DNA of 7,264 nt from an uncultured Burkholderiales bacterium (GTDB taxonomy: Bacteria; Pseudomonadota; Gammaproteobacteria; Burkholderiales; Burkholderiaceae_C): positions 1-7,264 of the forward strand of contig CAIYKK010000610.1 of the NCBI GenBank assembly GCA_903926695.1, in the 5' to 3' direction. This document shows positions 1 through 5,447 of this stretch, piece after piece. The position numbers and the translations under genes are program-made. The notes below the pieces were generated by a model. That model made no database searches, was not told where the DNA came from, and saw only the letters and a list, made by a program, of their open reading frames with translations. The first letter of the stretch is position 1. Each line of letters starts with the position of its first letter.

Positions 1-116
1 TGCATCGGCGCGGTGAAGTTGGCCGCGACGGCGACGGAGACTTCATCGGCCTGCGCCTGGGTCGCAGCGCCCATCAGGGCCAGCAGCAAGAGGGAAAAAC
101 GGTGTGAAATTTTCAT
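1..116 (-). CDS. modA: Molybdate ABC transporter substrate-binding protein ModA, N-terminal part only (runs off the window)
   Basis: Only the first 38 codons are inside the window. They encode a classic Sec signal peptide: MKISHR, a leucine-rich core, then a cleavage-like TQAQA before DEVSVAVAANF. The first mature segment, VAVAANFTAPM, is the typical start of ModA, in which the residues around the N-F-T motif contact the oxyanion. Known role of the family: it binds molybdate (and tungstate) in the periplasm and delivers it to the ModBC permease. The ATG at 114-116 is preceded by CAGGAG (on the minus strand) at good spacing. It starts 31 bp after the modE stop with no operator-like sequence in the gap, so it is probably co-transcribed with modE. 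modB and modC are expected beyond the left edge, but this cannot be seen. Confidence 0.85.
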   Translation of the reverse strand, partial: MKISHRFSLLLLALMGAATQAQADEVSVAVAANFTAPM

Positions 117-147
117 AAAGAAACTCCTGGTAAATTGAAATAAAAAA

Positions 148-978
148 TCAGTCTGTGGCGACCAGAAACACGCTGGGCGCCTTGAACACCGCCGTCACCG
201 GCTGGCCGACTGCCAGCCCGAGGCGCTTGACGCTGTCGTCGGTGACGACGGCGGTCAGCACATGGCGCCCGCCGGGCAGGTCCAGCGTGACTTCGGAATT
301 CACCGGCCCGGTGTGGATGCGGGCCACGGTGCCTTTAAAACGGTTGCGCGCCGAGATCCGGGTGTCGTGCCCGTCATCTTCGACCACCAGCACGATGGAG
401 GACGCTTTGACAAAAGCCAGCACGTCCTTACCCGGCGCCAGCCCGAGGCTTTCAGCCGACTCGCGGGTGACGATGGCGGTCAGCATCAGTTGCGGATCGA
501 GCTGGATGCTGACTTCAACATCGACCACGCCCTCCTTGAGGGAAGCGACGGGTCCGGCAAACTGGTTGCGGGCACTGGTTTTCATGGAAATTTTCCTCAA
601 GATTTGCTGGAAATCAGCGGCGTCAGCCTCGCCGCTTTGGTTCAGACTGCGGGTGAGCTTTTCGAGCGCCAGCTGGGATTCTTTTTCCAGCGCCCGGTAA
701 AAGGCGATCAGGCGCTTGCCAAATGCGGTCAGCTCGGTTCCGCCGCCATTTGGCCCGCCCGCCGAGCGGTACACCAGCGGCTCGGGCGCGACATTGTTCA
801 TGTCGTCCACGGCGTCCCAGGCGGCTTTGTAGGACATCGGCACGGCCTTGGCGGCCTGCGAGATCGAGCCGATCCGGTCAATCGCTTCGAGCAGCCGGAT
901 GCGCTTGTCGCCCAGAAAGTTGCCCATCGCGGTGTCGATCAGCAGCTTGCCCAGGAGCTTGGGTTGAGTTCCAGTCAT
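148..978 (-). CDS. modE: Molybdate-responsive transcriptional regulator ModE
   Basis: The 276-residue product matches ModE in length and architecture (the E. coli protein is about 262). Residues about 20-95 form the LysR-type winged helix-turn-helix, with RIRLLEAIDRIGSISQAAKA followed by the recognition-helix region MSYKAAWDAVDDMNN and the wing G-GPNGGG-TELT. A linker (100-130) leads to two Mop/TOBE domains at about 132-199 (TSARNQFAGPV) and 207-274 (ISARNRFKGTV). Family knowledge: the dimer binds molybdate in the Mop pairs and then binds DNA, repressing molybdate uptake genes and activating some molybdoenzyme genes. It heads a likely modE-modA operon and diverges from the mop gene. A degenerate ModE box in the 146-bp divergent region suggests autoregulation. 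The ATG at 976-978 has only a weak purine-rich ribosome site, but it gives the usual N-terminus. Confidence 0.95.
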   Translation of the reverse strand: MTGTQPKLLGKLLIDTAMGNFLGDKRIRLLEAIDRIGSISQAAKAVPMSYKAAWDAVDDMNNVAPEPLVYRSAGGPNGGGTELTAFGKRLIAFYRALEKESQLALEKLTRSLNQSGEADAADFQQILRKISMKTSARNQFAGPVASLKEGVVDVEVSIQLDPQLMLTAIVTRESAESLGLAPGKDVLAFVKASSIVLVVEDDGHDTRISARNRFKGTVARIHTGPVNSEVTLDLPGGRHVLTAVVTDDSVKRLGLAVGQPVTAVFKAPSVFLVATD

Positions 979-1031
979 GTTCGATTTCTTCGTAAAAGGG
1001 CTTTGGATATGCCGGAAACAGAAATTTTCTG

Positions 1032-1057
1032 GCGCTGTGGTTGTAAATAGGTAACGG
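1032..1057. promoter_or_regulatory. Putative weak ModE operator between modE and mop
   Basis: GCGCTGTGGT, a 6-bp spacer, then TAGGTAACGG. Compared with the enterobacterial ModE consensus (TCGCTATATA, N6, TATATAACGA), the left arm matches at 5 of 10 positions and the right arm at 7 of 10. The spacing is exact, and the box shares GCGCTGT and TAACG with the better box at 2086-2111. It sits in the divergent region 979-1124, where it could control modE-modA on one side and mop on the other. Consensus recalled from the literature, counts made by eye. Confidence 0.45.
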
Positions 1058-1075
1058 ATCGGGGCACTATGGGCC

Positions 1076-1094
1076 GGTCCTTCAAAAAAGGACC
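1076..1094 (+). other. Perfect hairpin in the mop leader
   Basis: GGTCCTT, loop CAAAA, AAGGACC: a 7-bp perfect stem that ends 30 bp before the mop start codon. The 3' side is only loosely pyrimidine-rich (TCTTCTC), so it is not a convincing intrinsic terminator. It would lie in the mop mRNA leader upstream of the ribosome site and could affect mRNA stability or premature termination. The structure is read directly; any role is inference. Confidence 0.5.
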
Positions 1095-1124
1095 TCTTCT
1101 CAATAAATCCAAAGGAATATCAAA

Positions 1125-1553
1125 ATGGCTATCAGTGCAAGAAACGTGTTCAATGGCAAAGTCACTGCAGTGACCGAAGGCCCCATCAATGCTGAAGTGG
1201 AAATCACCACCGCTGGCGGCGACAAGATCGTGGCCATGGTCACCGAGACCAGCGTCAAGTCGCTGGCGCTGGCCGTCGGCACCGAAGTCATTGCCGTGGT
1301 CAAAGCACCTTCGGTGACGCTGATTTCGGGCGCACCGGCTTACCGTTTCAGCGCCCGCAACCAGTTGCTTGGCACAGTGGCCCGCGTCACCAAGGGCGCG
1401 GTCAACAGCCAGGTGGTCCTGAGCCTGCCCGGCGGCTCCACCGTGGTGGCCGTGGTTACCAACGACGCCGTGGCCGAACTGGCGCTGGCTGAGGGCACTC
1501 AAGCCATCGCCTTGTTCAAGGCAGGGCAGGTGCTGGTGGGCGTTCCCGTCTGA
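1125..1553 (+). CDS. mop: Two-domain molybdate-binding Mop protein (molbindin, ModG type)
   Basis: The 142-residue product consists of two tandem Mop (TOBE) domains and nothing else. Domain 1 spans about residues 2-68 (ISARNVFNGKV ... VKAPSVTLIS), and domain 2 about 75-142 (FSARNQLLGTV ... FKAGQVLVGV). Each has the S-A-R-N start and the G-(P/A)-(I/V)-N-(A/S) segment typical of molbindins. Known role of the family: cytoplasmic oligomers that bind molybdate at subunit interfaces, acting as storage or buffering for cofactor synthesis. There is no signal peptide. Domain 2 reads KAGQV where domain 1 and the second Mop domain of ModE read KAPSV. The ATG follows AAAGGA at about 8 bases. The gene diverges from modE and converges on the unknown gene at 1616-2020, leaving a 62-bp gap without a clear terminator. 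It resembles the ModE C-terminus closely enough to suggest common origin. Confidence 0.92.
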   Translation: MAISARNVFNGKVTAVTEGPINAEVEITTAGGDKIVAMVTETSVKSLALAVGTEVIAVVKAPSVTLISGAPAYRFSARNQLLGTVARVTKGAVNSQVVLSLPGGSTVVAVVTNDAVAELALAEGTQAIALFKAGQVLVGVPV

Positions 1554-1615
1554 GGGGCGCGTAACTCGCGGCGGCAGCGCCGTGTCATGGGTAGGTTGAT
1601 CCAGGTCTGCATAAC

Positions 1616-2020
1616 TCAGCGCGGCATGCTGTCGCTCAGGGACAGGCGGGTCTGGAATTCGCCCCGGTCCAGGTTGCCGATGGTTGTGTGCGACACCAGC
1701 CAACGGTCGTCGAGCAGGCGCCAGGAGGTCACGGTTTCGGCGTACACGGGCGTTTCGTAAAACACCTCATCGTCGTCCGATCTGAGCTGCGTCAGGACAT
1801 AGCGGAAAGCGCAAAAGCAGGGCTGATGGTCTTCGCCATAGCCCTGGGTGCGGTCTGCGGCGATCTCGTACTCCTGGCGCACTTCAAAGTGCGTGGGCGC
1901 CACCACCAGCGCCCGGACGGGCGACGGCAACCCCTGCCACCACACGATGGGTGCGGCTGCGCGAACCGGGCAGCGGCCCGCGCTGGCGTTTAATGTCGTT
2001 GCAGAAAACGGTGCATGCAT
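1616..2020 (-). CDS. Unrecognised 134-residue protein, probably ModE-regulated
   Basis: I do not recognise this family. The product is soluble-looking, with no signal peptide or membrane segment. Residues 1-35 are Ala/Pro/Val-rich (ending WWQGLPSPVRALVV). The remainder is mixed and beta-strand-like, with a Cys-Phe-Cys pair near residue 69 (HQPCFCAF), an acidic patch (RSDDDEVFYE) and an aromatic C-terminal half (VTSWRLLDDRWLVSHTTIGNL). It is judged real because its ATG at 2018-2020 is preceded by a perfect AAGGAGG (2028-2034 on the minus strand) at 7-base spacing, because a promoter with a good ModE box lies just upstream, and because the competing frames lack such signals. Context is a full-length modA upstream and the mop gene converging downstream. 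A role in molybdenum or molybdoenzyme physiology is inference from this setting only. Confidence 0.75.
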   Translation of the reverse strand: MHAPFSATTLNASAGRCPVRAAAPIVWWQGLPSPVRALVVAPTHFEVRQEYEIAADRTQGYGEDHQPCFCAFRYVLTQLRSDDDEVFYETPVYAETVTSWRLLDDRWLVSHTTIGNLDRGEFQTRLSLSDSMPR

Positions 2021-2085
2021 CTTTAAACCTCCTTGGTATGGTTGTCCTTCGCCGCTCTACGCCGGGGAGGCCTTTGACAAGGGAT

Positions 2086-2111
2086 GCGCTGTATTGCTGT
2101 GTATATAACGA
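2086..2111. promoter_or_regulatory. ModE operator upstream of the unknown gene
   Basis: GCGCTGTATT, a 6-bp spacer (GCTGTG), then TATATAACGA. The right half is a 10 of 10 match to the known ModE half-site and the left half is 7 of 10, with the exact N6 spacing. It overlaps the predicted -10 element of the minus-strand promoter at 2103-2132, the repression geometry known for the E. coli mod operon. It lies 66 bp before the start codon of the unknown gene. Consensus recalled from the literature; comparison done by eye. Confidence 0.72.
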
Positions 2112-2132
2112 CAAACAGCACAAACCATTCAA
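2103..2132 (-). promoter_or_regulatory. Predicted sigma-70 promoter for the unknown gene
   Basis: On the minus strand a -35-like TTGAAT (2127-2132) is followed after 18 bp by TTATAT (2103-2108). Transcription would begin near position 2096, giving a leader of about 75 bases before the AAGGAGG ribosome site. The -10 lies inside the ModE box, so molybdate-loaded ModE would be expected to repress it. The gene therefore need not depend on read-through from the modA copy at 2235-3017. Confidence 0.5.
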
Positions 2133-2234
2133 AACTGCCATGCGTCAGGCCCGTTGCAGCGCCAGCTTGATGACAAACTGGCCGCCGGTGGCTGGCCTGC
2201 CCTGCGCACCAGCAAATAACGCGCCAAGGCATTT

Positions 2235-3017
2235 TTAATTGCCCGGCTTTTCGCCCAGCAGCACAAAGCCGTGGCGCACCATGACGGCGCGGGCGTCCGG
2301 GCTGTCCATAAAGTCAGCGAACTGGTGGGCCAGGGCGCTGCCAGCGGCGCGCTGGGTGATCATGTAGCCCTGCTTGAGCGGCTGGTGCAGCTTGTCGTCG
2401 ATGAGGCGATACGGGCCTTTTGCGGCGAGTTTTTGCTCGATGGCCAGCGTCCAGGAGATCAGGCCGACATCGGCCTGACCGCTGCGCACCGCCAGGGCGC
2501 TCTGGGCGACGCTGTCGGCATAGACCAGCTTGGGTTCTAGCTCCTCCCACAGGCCGGTGGCGCGCAGGGCCTGCTCGGCGATCTTGCCGTAAGGCCCCTG
2601 CCGAGGGTTGGCCAGCGCGATGGTGCGAATCGACGGGTCGGCCAGATCCTGAAGCGTGAGCGCGCTGGCGTTGCGGCTGGTGCTCCAGAGCACCAGGCGA
2701 CCAATGGCGTAGGGCTTGACGCCCGAGCCGGAAAAGCCGCTGGCCGCCAGCGTGCGCGCCAGCATGATGTTGGCCGAAAAATACATGTCAAACGGCGCGC
2801 CCTGGCGGATGTCGTTGTACAGCTTGTCCGAGGCACCGTAGGTGACGGCCACGCTGTCCAGCGGGTACGTCTTTTTGAACTGGACGACGATTTCATCGAG
2901 CGTGATCTGAAGCTCTGCGGCGGCGGCGATGGTGATCTTTTCCTGCGCCCGCACCGGCGCGGCAAAGGCCAGCGCCAGACCAGCGATGCAGGCCAGGAGG
3001 ATGCGCAGCGGTTTCAT
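2235..3017 (-). CDS. modA: Second ModA-family molybdate/oxyanion-binding periplasmic protein
   Basis: A 260-residue product with a Sec signal peptide (MKPLRILLACIAGLALAFAA, likely cut after PVRA) followed by a full type II periplasmic binding fold. ModA hallmarks are ITIAAAAELQ (29-37), YGASDKLYNDIRQGAPFDMY (60-79) with FSA behind it, YAIGRLVLWS (103-112), ANPRQGPYG (136-144) and the hinge region SVAQSALAVRSGQADVG (169-185). Where many ModA proteins have a Ser, Thr or Asn ligand in the first loop, this one has Glu35. I recall a ModA clade with Asp there, so molybdate is likely but tungstate or another oxyanion is possible. No permease or ATPase gene adjoins it, so it may serve the transporter of the modA at the left edge. 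The ATG at 3015-3017 lacks a recognisable Shine-Dalgarno sequence, but the signal peptide fixes the start. The upstream terminator separates it from ccoG. Confidence 0.88.
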   Translation of the reverse strand: MKPLRILLACIAGLALAFAAPVRAQEKITIAAAAELQITLDEIVVQFKKTYPLDSVAVTYGASDKLYNDIRQGAPFDMYFSANIMLARTLAASGFSGSGVKPYAIGRLVLWSTSRNASALTLQDLADPSIRTIALANPRQGPYGKIAEQALRATGLWEELEPKLVYADSVAQSALAVRSGQADVGLISWTLAIEQKLAAKGPYRLIDDKLHQPLKQGYMITQRAAGSALAHQFADFMDSPDARAVMVRHGFVLLGEKPGN

Positions 3018-3082
3018 AGGGAAATCAATTCAGGAAAAACGCCGAAAGCCCGGCAGCATGATTATTGTGCGATGCAGCGGGC

Positions 3083-3122
3083 AAAAAAAAGCTGCCCCGG
3101 CATTAACGCCCGAGGCAGCTTT
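3083..3122 (-). terminator. Rho-independent terminator after ccoG
   Basis: Reading on the minus strand, the stem AAAGCTGCC (3114-3122) pairs with GGCAGCTTT (3088-3096). A mismatch and a further GC-rich CGG pairing extend it inward around a short loop, and eight consecutive U (complement of A 3083-3090) follow. It lies 52 bp past the ccoG stop and ends the respiratory cluster. The plus-strand side has only TTT, so it is mainly unidirectional. Confidence 0.9.
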
Positions 3123-3174
3123 CTGGCGGACTTTTGTCCAGATATTTCAGCGGCGCCGCATGCGCGGCACAACG

Positions 3175-4692
3175 TTAACGCGGCACCACGAACACCGCTT
3201 TTTCCAGCAGCTTTTTGCCCGGCGCTTGCTGCGAGATGATTTCAAAATGAATCGTGTGCGAGCCAGCAGGCGCTGCTTCAAATGGCGCCTGCACCCGCAC
3301 CGCCACCCAGCGCGCTTCGGTCGAATCCACGGCCACATCGGACTCGGAGGCCACCACCAGGCCGGGCACACCTTCCACGCTGATGTGGAAGTTCTGGCGG
3401 GTTTCTGCGGCGTTCATCACCTGCAGGCGATAGACATTTTCAATGCGCCCGCCTTCAACGATGCGCGCCAGCGCGCCCCGGTCGCGCACCACATCGACCT
3501 TGAACGGCAGGCGCGTGGCCAAACTCACGGTCATGGCAGTGACCACCGTGCTCAAAATGGCGATGTAAATCAGCACGCGCGGGCGCAGCACATGACGCAG
3601 GGTTTGCGCTTTGGTCCAGTGCTGGTTGATGGCGTTTTCGGTCGAATATTTGACCAGGCCGGGGGCGTAGCCCATCTTGTCCATGATGGTGTCGCAGGCG
3701 TCGGCGCAGGCGCCGCAGCCAATGCACTCATATTGCAGGCCGTTGCGAATGTCGATGCCGGTCGGGCAGACCTGCACGCACAAATCGCAGCTGACGCAGG
3801 CGCCCAGGTTCAGGGCGGCGGGGTCGGCTTTTTTGGAGCGGGCACCGCGTGGCTCGCCGCGTTCTTTGTCGTAGGTGACGACCAGCGTGTCGTTGTCGAA
3901 CATGGCGCTCTGGAAACGCGCATACGGGCACATGTGTTTGCAGACCTGCTCGCGCATGAAGCCAGCGTTGCCGTAAGTCGCAAAGCCGTAGAAGAAGGTC
4001 CAGAAGGTTTCCCACGAGCTCAGGCTCATCTGCATAAATTCGCGGCTCAGCTCATGAATCGGGGTGAAATAACCGACAAAGGTGAAACCGGTCCACAGCG
4101 CCACGACCAGCCACATGAAATGTTTGGCAGTTTTGCGCCAGATTTTGTCCAGATTCCACGGGCCTTTGTCGCGGCGGATGCGGGCGGCGCGGTCGCCTTC
4201 AGCGAGCTTTTCCATCCACAAGAACATTTCGGTATAAACCGTCTGCGGGCAGGCGTAGCCGCACCACAGCCGCCCGGCCACGGCGGTGAACAGAAACAGC
4301 GAAAACGCCGAGATCACCAAAATGCCGGTCAGGTAAATGAAATCCTGCGGGTACAGCACCAAGTTGAAGATGTAAAAGCGCCGCGAGGTCAGATCAAACA
4401 GCACCGCCTGGCGCTGGCCCCATTCGAGCCACGGCATGCCGTAAAACACCAATTGGGTCAAAACGACCATCGCCCAACGCCAGTTGGAGAAAACCCCCGA
4501 GACGCTGCGCGGGTAGATTTTTTTATGCGCTTCGTAGAGCGAGACCATTTCCACATCGGCGCCGGGCGGCAGTTTGCCCGAGCCGTTGCCGGGCGCGGGC
4601 GCAATGGGAATGACTTTGCGGGTTGTTGTTTCCTGGGTGTCCACTTGTTGTTCCTTGTACCAATCTGGCATGTTTGCACAGCGCTGAGACAC
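3175..4692 (-). CDS. ccoG: Cytochrome c oxidase accessory protein CcoG (FixG/RdxA family)
   Basis: The 505-residue membrane-bound ferredoxin has the expected family length and layout. Hydrophobic segments lie at about 73-90, 115-139, 192-210, 228-242 and 371-392. WCGYACPQTVYTEMF (143-157) is the family signature with C144 and C148, and C251 and C255 (CKHMCPYARFQSAMFDNDT) form a second conserved pair. Two [4Fe-4S] motifs follow: C299-x2-C302-x2-C305-x3-C309-P and C323-x2-C326-x2-C329-x3-C333. The C-terminus (about 415-505) is a periplasmic immunoglobulin-like domain. Family role: copper handling and reduction during cbb3 oxidase assembly. The start is GTG at 4690-4692, supported by AGGA seven bases upstream; the ATG at 4669-4671 (residue 8) has no ribosome site. 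The gene lies 33 bp behind the MBL gene, probably in one transcript, and is not next to ccoNOQP within the window. Confidence 0.95.
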   Translation of the reverse strand: MSQRCANMPDWYKEQQVDTQETTTRKVIPIAPAPGNGSGKLPPGADVEMVSLYEAHKKIYPRSVSGVFSNWRWAMVVLTQLVFYGMPWLEWGQRQAVLFDLTSRRFYIFNLVLYPQDFIYLTGILVISAFSLFLFTAVAGRLWCGYACPQTVYTEMFLWMEKLAEGDRAARIRRDKGPWNLDKIWRKTAKHFMWLVVALWTGFTFVGYFTPIHELSREFMQMSLSSWETFWTFFYGFATYGNAGFMREQVCKHMCPYARFQSAMFDNDTLVVTYDKERGEPRGARSKKADPAALNLGACVSCDLCVQVCPTGIDIRNGLQYECIGCGACADACDTIMDKMGYAPGLVKYSTENAINQHWTKAQTLRHVLRPRVLIYIAILSTVVTAMTVSLATRLPFKVDVVRDRGALARIVEGGRIENVYRLQVMNAAETRQNFHISVEGVPGLVVASESDVAVDSTEARWVAVRVQAPFEAAPAGSHTIHFEIISQQAPGKKLLEKAVFVVPR

Positions 4693-4725
4693 AGGATTGT
4701 CCTATGTCTGTCAAAAGTTAAAAAA

Positions 4726-5421
4726 TCACATCACGCAAGACCATGTGGCACCGCCGCCGTGCGACTGACGCCAGCCGTCTGGCTCAGGCTGAAGTGCGCT
4801 CTCGCCCGCTGGCAGGCTGGCAATCCGGGCCAAAAACGCGTCACGCGAGAGCGCCGCAAACAGCGGGTGCCAGCGCCGCTGCTCCAGCACGGTACTGACG
4901 GCGCGCCCGCAGCGCTCGTGCCCGGCAAACAGCAGCGTTTCGTCGGGCAGCGTGAAAACGCACTGCTTGACGCTGTCCCACAGCGCTTCGGGCGCGGCGG
5001 GCACACGCTGATGCGGGCAGGTATCGACGGCCAGCAAGCCGCCGCAAAACAGCCGGTCGCGCCAAAAAAAACTCAGGCAGCCGGTGGTGTGGCCCGGCGT
5101 GGCCAGCACCCGAATCAGCTCGTGGCCGAAGGGGTAAATGTCGCCTTCGCCCGCGCGCTGGCTGCGCGGCCCGCCGCTCTGGCCCTGCACCAGCGGCGCG
5201 CCCAGCGCGGCCAGCAGGGCAGGCTCTTGCGGCATCTGCGCGTCGTGCTCGTGGGTGCGCAGCACCCAGCGCAGGCGCAAATCGCGCTCGGCGAGCAGGG
5301 CGCGCAGCAGCGGCAAATCGCGCCCATGCGGATCGACCAGCACGGCCTCGCGTGCGTCCAGATCGGCCAGCAGGTAAGTCAGCTCGCCGCTGGCGCTGTC
5401 ATGCAAGATGCGGAAATACAT
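4726..5421 (-). CDS. Metallo-beta-lactamase-fold protein (ETHE1/glyoxalase II-like) with degenerate metal site
   Basis: A 231-residue product with the MBL fold order of ETHE1/glyoxalase II-like hydrolases: YLLADLDAREAVLVDP (16-31), the helix LLRALLAERDLRLRWVLRTH (38-57), TPGHTTGCLSFFW (108-120), FCGGLLAVDT (125-134) and LLFAGHE (163-169). H57, H59, H111 and H168 are present. The canonical HxHxDH box, however, reads HEHDAQ (57-62), so the Asp and His of the second metal site are Ala61 and Gln62. The bridging Asp of the usual (T)GD segment appears as Gly128. Relatives include persulfide dioxygenases, which bind one iron using the first His, the GHT His and that Asp, so ordinary activity is doubtful. 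ATG at 5419-5421 follows AAGGA at about 8 bases. It sits 26 bp after petA and 33 bp before ccoG, which suggests a link to respiratory protein assembly or sulfur chemistry (inference). Confidence 0.82.
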   Translation of the reverse strand: MYFRILHDSASGELTYLLADLDAREAVLVDPHGRDLPLLRALLAERDLRLRWVLRTHEHDAQMPQEPALLAALGAPLVQGQSGGPRSQRAGEGDIYPFGHELIRVLATPGHTTGCLSFFWRDRLFCGGLLAVDTCPHQRVPAAPEALWDSVKQCVFTLPDETLLFAGHERCGRAVSTVLEQRRWHPLFAALSRDAFLARIASLPAGESALQPEPDGWRQSHGGGATWSCVM

Positions 5422-5447
5422 GGTTGCTGTCCTTGTGCGGCGGGCCG

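Noticed and set aside
262..1050. 262-codon plus-strand frame opposite modE
   Set aside because: ModE on the minus strand is unmistakable. The plus-strand translation has no recognisable motif and no ribosome site.
1569..1582. CGGCG-GCAG-CGCCG hairpin between mop and the convergent unknown gene
   Set aside because: A stem of only 5 bp with no U-tract on either strand; not a credible intrinsic terminator.
975..1703. 242-codon minus-strand frame across mop
   Set aside because: It is antisense to the clear Mop protein, with a His/Gly/Asp-rich low-complexity translation, and it overlaps both neighbours.
2023..2232. 69-codon minus-strand frame just upstream of the unknown gene
   Set aside because: It lies across the predicted promoter and ModE box, has no ribosome site, and has a basic low-information sequence. 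The downstream frame with AAGGAGG is preferred.
4693..4703. AGGA-CAA-TCCT dyad covering the ccoG ribosome site
   Set aside because: A 4-bp stem with a 3-base loop is too weak to claim translational control.
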